A stretch of DNA of 64,000 bases from Elmis aenea (taxonomy: Eukaryota > Arthropoda > Insecta > Coleoptera > Elmidae), in contig OX393577.1 in the NCBI GenBank assembly GCA_947652605.1, positions 36,707,466 through 36,771,465 on the forward strand, in the 5' to 3' direction. Shown here in pieces: positions 12,480 through 25,900 of this stretch. The notes beneath the pieces were generated by a model that saw nothing but the letters and a program-made list of their open reading frames with translations, was not told the origin of the DNA and made no database searches. The position numbers and the translations under genes were made by a program. Within the stretch, counting starts at the first letter, position 1. Every line of letters starts with the position of its first letter.

Positions 12480-12972
12480 ACCAAACTGTAGTAACGAAAG
12501 TCGCCGCCTAACTATACGCAAGCTATTTATCTTATTTAAACAATTTGTGGACTAAAGAAAACTTATAATGAATTGAATCCGTTGACAATAGCCCAGTCGG
12601 AACGAACATGAACACAATATACACAACGTTTGTAAACTAAAGACATGACCAAATTTACATATTACATCTTTCATTATCTATTTTTTATCAAATTATGCTG
12701 TCTTTGCACATACACATGTTAGACAGAAAATAAATTAACTAAGAGTTAAATAATCAAGGTGTGTTAGAATTCAATAGCAGATAAATTGTGACTGCTAGAG
12801 CTAGCGATTGATTTAATTTACTTATATCACTCAATCCTTACCGATCAGCAACTTTTTAATTGATTGAAAAGCTACTCAAAAACTCAAACGATTGCCGATT
12901 GTGGGTCACTCGCTATTCAATGCTGATGTAATTATGTAGAGAACTTGTAGAGACTCCACTAATCCAAATTAA
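12480..12972. other. AT-rich stretch, nothing recognised
   Basis: No supported feature. Confidence 0.4.
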
Positions 12973-12974
12973 TA

Positions 12975-13395
12975 TAGGGTGTACCAAAATTGCTCAATAA
13001 CACGCTTATATCCACATATTTTCAAAAAAAAAAGATTATCTATGGAATTTTTTACAATATTTATATAAAAAATTCCAGGAGCCCGAACATCATCCCACAA
13101 TTTGTTTTTTAGTAAATAAATTTTCAACTAATTCATTTACTTGGTGTCCATGTACATTTTTTTCCGGGCCCCCTGACCTCTTTCGATGCCCCTGTCCGTA
13201 ATGAATGTCTAAGAACGTCATTTTAGTAAGATTTTGCATTGTAGAAATAAAACTGATTAATATTAAACTAAGCTATCGGTGTACATTACATAAATTAAAA
13301 AAATAAATTAAAAATACTTGTATGTTGTAAAAAAATATATATCATGTTATTGGGTAATTTTCACCAAAATACACATAGCCTTTTGAGACACCCTA
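12975..13395. repeat. Probable degraded TA-type MITE
   Basis: The ends TATAGGGTGTACC and its inverted counterpart GAGACACCCTATA face each other 420 bp apart. The inverted similarity continues weakly (CCAAAA and CAATAACA motifs). No coding sequence. Confidence 0.45.
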
Positions 13396-13428
13396 TATGC
13401 TAAGACCTTATAACTTCATATTTTACAG

Positions 13429-14466
13429 CAGGAGTTCCCAACCTTATTGTGGCGCGGGCGCAATCGCGATTGAGAAAAATAGTGGCGGGCGCAAGTCGGA
13501 TTAAAAAAAAATAAGTATTATGTACAGGGTGGTCCAAATTCGATGGGATTGCATGCGTATCTCGCTTAATAGGCAAGATAGAGAAACGGTTACCTTACCA
13601 AAAATGTACTGTTTTTTTGGCACAAACTCGTTTTCAAAAATATTTTATCATTTCCGGTTTTGAAATTATTTGAAAAAATCTGTTTTTTTGTTATATTTAT
13701 AATGTGTCATATCTCTCTTATTGTTGTAAGTATCGAAAAAGATTATGAAGATTATTTTTAGATGTTTTTTTGTAGATTTTAAAATTATTAAAAAAAAAAT
13801 TGCACTCGCCGGTAAAAAGTTATGACACAAACTTACCTTTTTTTAAAAGGAAGCTATAGTTGGCTATAACCTATTTAAATTCCTTATTTTTTTCCCGTTC
13901 CAAATATATAAGAGTTGATGTATTTATTTTTAATAATACGCAAGTTACAAAGGTTTTTCAATTTAAAAAAAAAGATGAAAAACAAAAAGTAGGCTGTCAA
14001 AACAAAATTAATCAAGAAAAACAGGAAATAGAATATATTTGACAACTGTTCTGAGTTTGTCCGGAAAAACTGCACATTTTTGGTAATTTAACCGTTTCTC
14101 TATCTTGACTATTAAGCAAGATACCCATGTAATCCCATCGAATTTGGACCACCCTGTACATACTGGTGGTATATCGGGTGATCAAAAATGATTAATGCCT
14201 GCTAACATCGGCCCGAAAAAAAAAGAACCAAGTTTATGTTAGTATCGTAGTGTAAAAGTGGGATATTGTATTACAGGTGGGGTGGGGATGGACTGTAGTC
14301 AGTGTTGCCAATTTAGCGAATTTTTCGCTAAATCTAGTGAGATTTTAAAAACTAAAGCAACTTTTTATTTCCTTACTTTTGAGATTTTAATGTTTATTTT
14401 TCTCGTTATTTTAACACTTTGTAGCGGGCGCACGTGCGCCCGCGGGCACAGGGTTGGGAATCCCTG
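13429..14466. mobile_element. hAT-type MITE interrupted by a TA-type MITE
   Basis: The ends CAGGAGTTCCCAACC and GGTTGGGAATCCCTG form a hAT-type inverted repeat, followed inward by GCGGGCGCA-like GC-rich subterminal sequence on both sides. Flanks ttttacag (13421-13428) and tcttagag (14467-14474) agree at 6 of 8 positions. A complete second element is inserted at 13525-14156. Confidence 0.75.
13525..14156. repeat. TA-type MITE nested in the hAT MITE
   Basis: The left end CAGGGTGGTCCAAATTCGAT and the right end ATCGAATTTGGACCACCCTG are reverse complements, flanked by TA at 13523-13524 and 14157-14158. The similarity runs inward about 90 bp (GCAAGATA, GAGAAACGGTTA). The short open frames inside are chance. 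Confidence 0.9.
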
Positions 14467-14494
14467 TCTTAGAGTATACCATGAACACCATCTT

Positions 14495-15664
14495 ACAAGG
14501 GAGTGTCACGATACGTTGTTGCTAGAATTTGATTAAGGCTGTGTTTATTGCATCAAGAACATCAAAAATAAATGTTTTTCAGAGTTATACGTGCCAATGG
14601 CCATTTACTTCGGAAAAATAGGGAAAGAACTGAAACATTAGTATAAAAATGTCATTTTTGCGATCGCGTTGGCCATGAAACCGTCAGAGACAAAATCTTA
14701 ATTTTTTTTATTTATCAATGCGCGCATCCTTCGCAAGTAAAATGGTGCAGAGTTTTTGAAAAAATCTTGAACGGTTCCGGAGAAAAATGTCAAAAACGAA
14801 ACCACTTCATAAGCGCTATAATTTGTGAAGTTGTCGTACCTATACATACAGGGTGTCCCAATTATACACCGCCAAAAAGAAGGTGCATATTCCTGAGTGA
14901 AAATGATGACCATTTGTCAAATATTTTGTTATCCGAAAATGCTTCCTTTCAAAGTTAGAGAACTCCAAAGTTGCAAAAAAAAAAAAAAAAAAAATCGAAT
15001 ACGTCCTAGCCGTTTAAGCTAGAGCTATCAAACTTGGCCGAAATGTTTTGGTGTTTCCCATTGACTTTGTTGGATAATTAGAAAGAAAACACGTAATTGG
15101 AAGTATGATTTATAGTCAGGTCATCCGCTTACCATCTTCAGAATTTTTTTCTCTGGAATAAAATTGAAAATGTCATTCGTCCATAAGAGAGTACGACTTA
15201 AGAGGAAAAAATTCGTCCGTCTTTGTTTTTTGCTGTACACGTAGCCGTTTTCGAGAAAATTAGCGTTAAAGATGCATCGACAAACTCGTATATCTGTATA
15301 ACTATATCTAGGCGACTTGCATAGGCGTTTAACATAGAGAAAACCGTTTTTACAAAGGACTCGTTTTTCGCGTTTTTCTCCGGAACCGTTTAGGATTTTT
15401 TCAAAAACTTTGCTCCAGTTTACTTGCAAAGGATGCGCGCATTGGTAAATAGAAGAATTTAGATTTTGTCTCTGACAATTTCATGGCCAACGCGATCGCA
15501 AAAAATACTTTTATTATTCAACTTTTCAGTGTTTTCCCTATTTTTCCGAAGGAAATGGCCAGTGGCACGTATAACTCTGCAAAACATTTAGTTTTGATGT
15601 TCTTGATGCAATAAACACAGCCTTAATCAAATTCTAGTGACAACGTATCGCGACCTTCCCTGGT
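14495..15664. repeat. 1.2-kb foldback element
   Basis: Arms 14495-14810 and 15365-15664 are imperfect reverse complements (for example GCGATCGCGTTGGCCATGAA against TTCATGGCCAACGCGATCGC). The centre holds a lone CAGGGTGTCCC end near 14849 and a 20-base A tract near 14976. Open frames in the arms mirror each other and are not genes. Confidence 0.75.
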
Positions 15665-17124
15665 TAGTAATTTTGGCAGTTACTTGGTCGTTTTAGGTGT
15701 AATACTGGTGTTTAGTTTTAATTGATAAGTGTCAGGATATTCCACCTACAAAATACCTAAAGTTTAAGAGGAAGAAACTATACTTAAAGCTAGTACAATG
15801 TACAATCAAGTAAATTGTGATGTATCTTTGTGATTTTAAATAATTCTCACAAAACATATTCTGTTAGTCTTTTAAACAGATCTAAAATAAATTGTTGCGG
15901 CTGTCAATAGTTACAGGTCATTACTTTTGTCCATTGTTTATTAATTACATGAACTTGGAAAGTTATAAAATTTTAGCACGTTTATTTAACTCATAAATTC
16001 AGAAAAACAGTCAAGTCACACAGAACTGAGTCAACTCTGCAGAAAATTTTGTACATAAATATATCGAGTTAATATCGAGTTAATAAAAAGTCGATGGACT
16101 TGTTATAACGACTGTGGGTAAATATGACGATGATAGACAAATTTAGTTCATTTAAGTTAAGTTCGCATTTATAAGCGTTACAAAGTTACGCGGAGTATAG
16201 TCGTAATAAGCACTTCCAAAAAGTGAGTTACAAAAATCTGTTTAGATCAGCGGAAATGTAGGTGATAGAAATTTATGAAAACCTTCTACAAGTTCACGAG
16301 ATTTTTTTTGCCAACATTCTAATCATAAATTTTTGTACCTCTCACATTCTTTTATTGTTGATAACTCAATTTAAATTAAAATTTATTTGTTTCATGCTGT
16401 TTCATTGTTTTTGAATATTGTATTCTATGTATTACGTTCACATGGTTTTTGCTTAGTTGTTAAAGCAATTACTTCGGTTGTATGTTTTATTTATTTTTTA
16501 CGTAGACAAGACTTGCTTTAAACTTGAACGATACTTAAGTAATTAAATATGCAATGGATAATTAATTAATAGTAATATACAAAGATCAGACGTTCCATAT
16601 TTATAAATTAGTAAAACTACTCTCGTTTTCTTATACGTACCTGCATACATCAACTGGTAAATGATTAAATATGTACAATGCACATGTATATATTTATTGA
16701 TAGGCAATACGTGCCCTCTGACTATGTTTTGAATCGATCAAGATTGGCAAGTAATTAAACATGGTGGATATACAAGGAATATAAGATGAATTGCGTCAAC
16801 AAAATACAGTTAGAAGTTTGTGTGCAATAAGCCGGCGGAACGGATTATGAAAATATATCTGAGAAAGGCTATGTAATAATTGTATAGTCATGCACTCTAC
16901 CTAGCTCGACGCTAATTACAGTTCTCTCGTGTCGTGCATACATTACCTGATCTATCTAATTAATAGTGTCAAGGAGCGCTTCTCTTTTTTGATTTAAGAA
17001 AGAAACATTACATTACCTATATCTTACTTAAATATTTTACCTTGTTTTCAGCCAAAAAAATTATAAGCGACTTATAGCTAATTATGGACCATGTTGTCGC
17101 TAGAATGTATTGTTCATTTTTATA
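15665..17124. other. AT-rich stretch, nothing recognised
   Basis: No supported feature. Confidence 0.5.
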
Positions 17125-17132
17125 CTAGGCAA

Positions 17133-17422
17133 CAGGGCATGAAACCGGTTTTTTAAACCGGTTTAAAAAACCGGTTAACCTTTATTTTTTGTCCAAAATT
17201 GTGATTTTTAACCGAAACCGAAACCGTTATTCTTAAAGGCAAAAAAAACGGTAACATTTAACCAAAATAATAAAAAACCGGTTTTTTAAACATCTCTTTT
17301 TAATAAAAATTATTTTGAAAAAATACAAAAAAACCGGTTTTTCAACAGAAACCGTTATAAAAATCTTGAATTCTTGAATTCGCTTAACCGTTAACCAAAA
17401 TTTTTTTCGGTTTCTAGCCCTG
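17133..17422. mobile_element. hAT-type MITE with AACCGGTTTT repeats
   Basis: This 290-bp element starts CAGGGCATGAAACCGG and ends CGGTTTCTAGCCCTG. It is flanked by perfect ctaggcaa copies (17125-17132 and 17423-17430). The interior is full of CCGGTTTTTTAAACC-like palindromic units, which also occur subterminally in the element at 21791-22906. Confidence 0.9.
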
Positions 17423-17640
17423 CTAGGCAAGCCTTTATTACAGTAAGGGTGGAAGCAAATTAGGCAAAAAAGAGTATAAACAATAAGCTGTTCTAGGGAA
17501 TTAAGCTTTTTGCGCTTTATGTTTACTAAATAATAATATCATTCAATTTTATTAGTAACTAAGTACTTGTTTATTGTGAAGCAACGAAAAATTCGTTATC
17601 TATAAAGTACAAAATATGATATAAACTATAATAGTATATT

Positions 17641-17757
17641 GTACAACTAGTGCTGAAAGTTGAATATTTCACACGAGTATGACAGTTGAGCCACGAGCCG
17701 TCAGGCGAGTGGCTCAGTCATATGAGTGTGAAATATTCAATTCAGCACGTGTTGTAC
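17641..17757. repeat. Palindrome beside the 17764 MITE
   Basis: GTACAAC..GTGCTGAA and TTCAGCAC..GTTGTAC arms of about 50 bp flank an inner hairpin (GAGCCAC..GTGGCTC). It lies six bases from the next MITE and may be part of the same composite. Confidence 0.6.
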
Positions 17758-17763
17758 ACTATG

Positions 17764-18039
17764 CTTTTCCGACGACCACTTAGACATAATCATTAATTCT
17801 GCAAAAAAGTTGTGAAAATAACATTTTTTTGACGTTGGTGACACTTGACACTTGTGAGGTTAGATTTGCTTCACGTTAACTTGACAGCGCGTTTAGCGTG
17901 TGTAATGTAGCGGAAATCGTCACTTTACACACGCAAAGTGAACTTTGCACACAATTTCCGGTGTCATGCGCAATTTGTCATTTTCAGTAGCAGCAAGCCG
18001 TGCGAAATTACTCGCTTTACATAGTGGTCGTCGGAAAAG
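17764..18039. repeat. 276-bp MITE with CTTTTCCGACGACCACT ends
   Basis: A 17-bp perfect inverted repeat at 17764-17780 and 18023-18039. The interior is richer in CpG than its surroundings. Superfamily not determined. Confidence 0.65.
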
Positions 18040-20519
18040 TTAATTAATTATCATAAAACTAACAAATTGGTCTCTGAAGGGCGCCCGGCTCTTCGGTGTG
18101 ATCAAATTGTGAAATGTAGAAAAATTAATGTAGGTATTAAGAACTGCTAACCGTCACAATTGAAAAATAGACTGTGCGGCACTAATTACGATAGTTTTGT
18201 TTGATCTAAGCATATACGTACAATTACCTTTATTGCTAATACTTGCAATTTTCTGTAACATATGGAACGCATTACAAAAAGTTGAACAAAGTATAGAATT
18301 AAATTAATTTATTGGATTAGTTCGACCAGGAAAAACTTCATACTACTTCTACCATGTGCATTGTACAAAGTATTATCTACTGATCTATTAATAAATGTAT
18401 TTCAGCTAAAAGCAGGTATATTTCCTGCATGTTTATTGTGAAAAATATTTTGTCGTAATTTTCGGAAAAATCAATCAAAATATTATTCTTTTTCAGTTCT
18501 TGGCTTGTATAAAATTTCATGGCAATTTAAAACATTTATTACATAACTGTATTTAGTTGAGATGAGCAATTCTACTCTTTATAGAAAAATTAACTGTGAA
18601 GTGAGTGACATTTTTAATTTTATAATATAAGCGCATATAGTCTATGACCGTTTGTAAAATTTTATCAAAACAAATTTATGTAAATAAACCATTTGTAAGA
18701 TTGAGCATAAGCAGGGAATAGAATTTTAGTCATGTAAAAACTGATTCAAGTATTGTCGCAGCATTAATGAGTAATTTATTTGATAGATAAATTTTTATAG
18801 TTGTCCGTTTTTGACTATTTATAAAATTACAGAGTGAACTCTGAACAATGTGTAGCATACATACTACTGATTTAAAACATTTTCAGCATCAAAATAAATT
18901 TTATAGTTTTTAGTTTTACCTTGCTATGAACTTACGTATCTCCTAAAAATATTTGCTTACCTAATTCGTAAAACATGAATTAAACACATTTATACTATTC
19001 CTTTAGTATATTAGTATTAGTATGTATAGTTTATATTAACATATAAACGCTCTTTTTTTTAAATATTATTTACAATGATACCCGTTATTTAGGGCCGTGC
19101 TTTAGTTTAAACAATGTCAAATTAAATATATTTTTAATGGAAATTAAATTGGCTCACAGGCAAAAAGCCATAAAAAAACAATGAGCATCTAAAATGAGTG
19201 CACTGAACAAATTTTAGACAGATTCCAGAGGGTATAAATGTAAAAAGCTCGTGACAAAATCTACACATTTTAAAGCATGATTAAAAATAATTATAAAAAT
19301 AATCTTAAATTTAATGTGCTCGAAACAAATAAATGTTAAATTTGCAAAATCAATTTTTGGTACTCGAAACAAATCCTTCAATAACTTTTTTATCTTAGAA
19401 CGTACAGCACTTGATTATTTACTAAATCATTGACTAGTTTTTATCCTCATATCCTGTGTTTATCAGTTTTATAACTTTTTGACCATTTGCATAATAACGT
19501 CAAATTCCACATTTTCTTTTTAGATTTTCTTTTATAACATTTTTCATGTTTACATTCTTTTTTTATTGTCAAAATACTTGGTACATTCTTCACAAAAATA
19601 TCTTCACCGCAAAAAAAATTCTTGCCTTTTTATTGTTATCTGCTCCTACGATTTCTAAGAATCATATAAAACCTTATGAATTACATTTATGAATAAATCT
19701 GTCGCTCGGGGCACACTTCTACAATGCTATTATCTTAAAACGAAAGAGATGTTCAGGGCGTTGTAAAGTGATATCAATACACAAATATATAATCGTGACC
19801 TAACAAATCTACAATCTTAAAAACATAAAAACTTAACGCTTAAAATATTTATGTTATTTTATATTCAGCGAACCTGAAATCGCGAACTGTTTGACGTGTT
19901 TAAATTTCTCACATTAAATGTTACCAAATAACAAACTTAATGGGCGGTAACGGTTTTACTACGACAAATAAATAAATTATCTAGACAAATATGGTCTCTT
20001 AATGTAATAAGTTGTTCTACGACTAAGATAATGGTTTGGGATGTTTGTCGCTTGCATTAGCTATCATTACTAAATGTTGCTATATAGCAGTCAAAATTTA
20101 AATTTAACAAAATGCTACAACTGCATCTAATCACAAATTAAAAAAATATCCATTTATCATTTTAAGTGCGTTATAAATTCAAACCTAAAAAATTACTTAT
20201 CTGTTTGTTTTTGAATAAAACCCAATATGGCAAATTGAAAATGTATGCAGCGCAATCTAGAATATATACTTAAAAATTACTACAGAAGCAAAAACTAACA
20301 ACCTATTCGAAACACATACCTACACAAAATAACTTTTGTTAATTGTGCACTAAATATTCTGTAAATTTATAATCTATAATCAAAAATAACGACATGTAGG
20401 TAAGACTTTAAACGAATAATCACACAAAATCAAATTTTCGAATAAAAATTTGGATCTATATCTATTTAATAATGAACATATAAGCAACGGTTTGTCTTAT
20501 TTCACAACTATTACACCGC
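18040..20519. other. AT-rich stretch, nothing recognised
   Basis: No supported feature on either strand. Confidence 0.5.
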
Positions 20520-20521
20520 TA

Positions 20522-20916
20522 CAGGGTGTTTGAAATTCGAGTTTAAGCATGGGGATCTCACTTATTATAACAGCTAGGTGCTAGAGTATAGGTTTACATT
20601 TAGCAAAGCTGCTAAATGCGGTGCTCATCAAATAATCCAGAGAATTTGAAAAAACCTTACAGCGTATTTGAAAAAAATAGGAAAAACCGAAAAATGCGAT
20701 TTATAAAAATCGCCTTTAACTCATTTGGATTGTAAAATTCTTCAAATGTGTAAAAACATTGCCGAAGCAACTTTTTAAGCCGGATCGACTGTTGATTACA
20801 AATTTTTGCTAGGTCAATTCGTTTTTGTTTTATGACAACAAACTTGTTTTTTCTTATAGGCGCAGTTTTTTACCATTTACAAAAAAAATTGATCTTTTTT
20901 CTGAATTCTTTTTATA
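20522..20916. repeat. Left part of a TA-type MITE
   Basis: It starts CAGGGTGTTTGAAATTCGAG after TA (20520-20521). No matching right end is seen. The next MITE sits at a TA on its right. Confidence 0.45.
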
Positions 20917-20918
20917 TA

Positions 20919-21529
20919 CAGGGTGTGTAAAAATTGGCGGAAGCGCTACACGTGGCGATGTTCTTCGTAAAATTCTAAGTCGCAAATCTGAATATGAAAA
21001 TGTTGTACCATGCTTCCTATGGCCTCAGGAACCATTTAAAAAAAAAATGGCAACATTGAATACATTAATTTGCGTTTGGACATTTTTTTATCAGCAATTT
21101 TTACTTAGGTATTTACAATTTTTGTTCGAACTAAAAGCCTCCAGTTCGGAAACATAGCTGCAAACTTTTTGGTATCGTCTAACACAAACTAGAAATAATT
21201 ACGAGAAAAACAGAGATGACAGCTAATGACAATGTTGCCATATGTATTGTTTTCATTTAAATCAGTGATTTACATATTTTCAACGCCAATTTTTGAAAGG
21301 AAGAACACAATATCTAGGAAAAAATACAATTCGAAATTTATTTTTATTCCAAATTGCAGCTTTTTCATTTGCAAGTATTAAATAATAACGATTATTAAAG
21401 GACTAAATGTCAAAACTTTGAGGACCTCTTGCAGACACAGCAAGCATGGTACAACATTTTCGTATTAAGATTTTCGACTTGGAAGAACATCGCCACGTGT
21501 AGCGCTTCCGCCAATTTTTACACACCCTG
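20919..21529. repeat. 611-bp TA-type MITE
   Basis: CAGGGTGTGTAAAAATTGGC at the left and its reverse complement at the right, each bordered by TA. The arms are about 100 bp and share GGCGGAAGCGCTACACGTGG and CCATGC blocks. Open frames inside are not supported. Confidence 0.9.
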
Positions 21530-21790
21530 TATAACACACGGTATTTTACTTTTACATTTATTATCAAATTTGAAAAAAAGAGTTTTGGACAACAACCACT
21601 ATAAATCAGGTAGCCCGGTCGTTGTAGTTTATATCATTGCCATGACAACCAATCAACAAACAAAATATTTTGTCGCACCGATGATCCAAAAATTCAACCC
21701 TATGCAAGTTGCTTGTAATATTGGAATTTTGCGACGATTACAATTTGAAATGTTAAATATGACGTGTAAAGTTTTTATTTATATTTAAAT

Positions 21791-22906
21791 CAGGGACTAA
21801 AAACGAAAAAAAATCCGTTCGTTTCTGTTCGGAACGAAAACGAAATATATCGTTTTCGTTCTTTTCGTTCTAACCGAAAAAATTCTTTTTTCGTTTTCGT
21901 GAACCGAAATAATAACGGTTAAAACCGGTTTTACAATATTTTTTTTTGTCGTCAAAAAATCAATTTTTTTTTTAGTAACCACAGCCCTCTATAAATACGA
22001 TAACAATATTTGCGTCTCAGCTAAAATATAACCGATGACGATGGGGTTTGATGCTCACGGACAGTATATTTTAGACTGGCGAACCATCGCCATATTAAAT
22101 TTACCAAATCGTTAAACACTTTAACATTTAACCATTTTATTAAGTTTAAAACACCCGTAAGGTGCAAAAACACAATGTGATTAGGTTAAATTAGACACAC
22201 GATCTTTATCTAAAAATATGAAAATATAGCAAGTGCTGTTTTAAATTTGTTTTAGTACTAAAAATCTATGCATTTGAATTAAATAAGATCCTGCTGTAAT
22301 TATTTAAAAAGACAAAAGAATGAATTCAAGTGGATAATTAACTAAATGTTATAAATAAAAAAGATATTTAAAAAAAACTTATATTAACTTGAAATATACT
22401 TTAAATTTATAGTTTGTACATACCATACAATATACATTTTCACATTCCGTTAAATCTTACTAGCAACACATCTTCCAATAAAACTTCTTTTACATTAGTC
22501 TTTTTCGAAGTAAGAATAAATTTTACTATTATTATGTCTAAACGCAAATAAAACATACACAAACTAGAAATAGAGAATATCTGTACCGTTAATTGTGTTA
22601 CGCGAAATTGCAAGTATAAACAATAAATTTGTTAATACATATTCACGTAAATATATGGAGAAAAGTGAAGCTCACTTATTTCAAGTGAGATTTTTTACTG
22701 CCTCGTGGAGTCTCCCCAGCACAGAAGGTAAATTCGCGTATGTGCTTAACAAATAAAATTGAAATAGCGACAAAACCGGTTAAAACCGGTTTTGGAAAAT
22801 ATTTATTTCGTTTTCGTTCTTGAACGAAAAATAATAATTTCGTTTTCGTTCTTAAAAAAATTTCGGTTAATTTCGATTAACGTTTTCGTTCCGTTCTCAG
22901 TCCCTG
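21791..22906. mobile_element. 1.1-kb hAT-type MITE with exact duplication
   Basis: The ends CAGGGACT and AGTCCCTG are flanked by perfect atttaaat copies (21783-21790 and 22907-22914). The subterminal regions are arrays of CGTTTTCGTT units and AACCGGTTTT. There is no transposase; the interior is AT-rich filler. Shared AACCGGTTTT blocks suggest kinship with the element at 17133-17422. Confidence 0.9.
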
Positions 22907-22914
22907 ATTTAAAT

Positions 22915-25900
22915 ACGATTGAGTTGCCTCGAAAACTGTCAATCATTTTAATTTTAGAAAAATCCAAAATACTTTCAGCACAATAAAATTTTAATATATA
23001 TCAGAGGTTAATTTTTCTACACGTGGTTTAAATGTCACATTTTCGCCTCAAATACCATGCGAGGTAAAAATTTTAGCAGGCCAAATTTTTATTTGCAATA
23101 CTCGTTATTGCTTTTTAATTTAAAGTCGAACTAATGGGCATTATTTTCGTAAATCGTTATTGCTAAGCAACAATTCGTGTCAAATCAATTTGGCCGGCTA
23201 ATTTTAACCTCTTATAGTATTACCCCCGATAGTTAATAGAAATAGGTACCTTTAGACTCGTTATTGCATCATTAGAAAATAAGATGGCTTTAAAATACAT
23301 TTTATAGAGATTAAGAAGCAAAAAGTTAAGAAACATGTGTTTTTATCACAACTGCTGATATTGCAATATCGAAATGTAAAAATGTTTTTTGTTTTTGATA
23401 GCAACAAAACTGAAAATATTTTTAGAATATGTTGATAGAATAGTAATGAAATATTGAAGCTAATAGCGAGCTAGACGTTACTATTAAAGAATGTAGTTAT
23501 ACACCGCATTCATCTCCGCTTTTTTCATTTCTCAACTCCCAACTGTGAAATCGACAACAATAAGACTGTTTACGGTTCATTTATTCTAATACTTGACTAG
23601 CCAGTTTATCAATTTAAAAATTACAGAACTCCATTATACGTTGTTTTAATAGTAAGGAGAATTTATCTGTTCCGATACTTTTTTTGTAATTCTTAGAAGC
23701 TACGTGTTTTAAAGTTACTGACATTTAACATTTAGTGTAAACGAAATTCTTTTGATCATCCTTTGTTACAACATAAATATTAAACTTACATTATAACTAA
23801 AAGCTTCGTGTTGATTCTCTTTTCCGGTGTTAAATAAAATCGATCACGAGACTTATCCATTCGTATCACAGATTGAATCAATTACCTACTGTGTGTTGAG
23901 AGTCGATTACATGCCTGGAGATACAGTCACATTTCCTGTAGCATTTATCACCGGCTTTGAAATTTGCGGTATGCAAGTAAAATTGTAGTACGTAAATTAT
24001 AGTAGGCAGTAAGATACTTAAAGAAAAATTAACATTAAAGATGTTTAAGCTATGAATTGCAGAACGAAACTAAAATATGAAGATAGAATTTAAAAAACTC
24101 ATAAATTACAGGTAACAACGTGATCGGTAAGTCAACCATAAATTTGTTTTCATTAGCAATAGTTGTGGTTGTAAAAATAAAAACCATTTTTTGAATTTAA
24201 TGAAATCTACATAATGCTCCGTGAAAATTTAATTGCGCAGGTGCAAGATTAAATTATGGATCATTATCGAAAAATAAGACTCATGATATGTAAACGACTA
24301 TAAATAATAAAAATATTACCTGTAGGTACTAGTGGAGTGTATATGTAAGTATGTTACTGCAAAAGCCCGAAATTTTATGCCCAACCGGTAAATCCTGGCA
24401 TTTATCACAGTGAGGTGTAAAAGTACGAAATGTGCTTAATTTTCGTTACTTATTAAAAATAAAGCTTTAGCCAACCTTTAACCTTACCCTCGCTCATTTG
24501 GTCACTAATAGAAGGCCAGGTTGAATGACATAAATTTCGCTTTGTGGTCTTTTTATTATACTTGTGCCAGAACGCTTTTGATCTGATTTTTCGCTCGGCG
24601 AGCGTTTTTGATCTTTGAGCCTAACACTAACATATATATACACGTTTTCATTTTAACTGGAAAATTAGCCATGTTTATCAATAGCTTAAAAATGCCAATG
24701 ATTTTTATGGTGCATTTACGAAAATAGTTTTTACAGTACAGACAAATTTAAGTCAGAGCAGGTCCAGCAGCAACGGATGAAAATTTTTTGTTACTTGTGT
24801 TGGAGTTGGTATAAAACTTTATGTACATGACACAAAATAGCACAAAATTATGACCAATTTTATTTCGATTGAAGAAAAGGGGGCTATCAAGGACCTTCTG
24901 TGATTGACTCATTAGTCATTGGTTGTTAATCATAAGTGTGTCTAAAAATCTCTACTTCGTTGTTAATATATACTGATACAAGTGAATAATCGGTACTAGG
25001 TACTAGGAATGTCCATAGGTACTCAATATTAAGATATTAACCAACAATCTCGTTGGCAATTTTACTAGGTTCCGTTTTGGTAAAGAAATAATTGCTGGTT
25101 ATAAGAGGTGTTGTTTAAGTAAAATAGTGATTTAGCAACTCTTTTGAAATTTGTATCCAAAAAGAAAAGTAAACACTTTAAAGGTTTAAAGTGTATATGT
25201 ATTTTTTTATTAGGAAACGAATTCTGCACTTATTTATCAGTGACAGCTAATGAATATTAACTGTTCAGGTATATCTTCCAAAAATTAACGCAATCCATTT
25301 AAGTGTAAACGTAAAACTTGTCCAGATATATGAATAAATTAACATAAAACCGCATTGTTTGAGTTTATTGTTTTAACGTACTTAATCTTTTAATCAAAGT
25401 TATATATTTAACATTTAGAAAACTTAATAAAAGCCAACGCCCCAAAAAGCGATGTTATCTAAAATATATAAGAAGTAACATAATAATAATAACGAGATAC
25501 TTGACTCCTAAACCAACCCATAATTTTATATTCAGTAGCGCTTACAGTGTGCCATGTTTATTTCAAGTATTTTATTTATTCAGTACTATTATTCCTTTAA
25601 ATAGTACCTAATCTAATTCAATTTTTACAGAGATACCCTGAAGAACTTGATAGATATAAATGAAAGGTATAAATCAGTCATTTATATTATTTTGTTAATT
25701 ATTTTTATTTATTTTGTATTTCTTTAAATTTTATATTTATTTGCCAACGAATATAATTTTAAGTTAAATTACGGTTTATTTATCGATCATAACCAAATTA
25801 AAACTTTAGCGAAACCCTTAAGGCCTTCATAATAAGTAATTTAAGTTAATGTCATGTCGATGTAGAAGTAATACAAGAATATTTTTACCAATAATAGATT

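Noticed and set aside
15121..15429. 102-codon minus-strand frame
   Set aside because: Lies in the arm and centre of a foldback element; the mirrored arm gives a similar chance frame.
20825..21157. 110-codon plus-strand frame
   Set aside because: Crosses the border of a MITE and includes its terminal repeat.
21429..21788. 119-codon plus-strand frame
   Set aside because: Starts inside a MITE arm and runs into unique DNA; no recognisable content.
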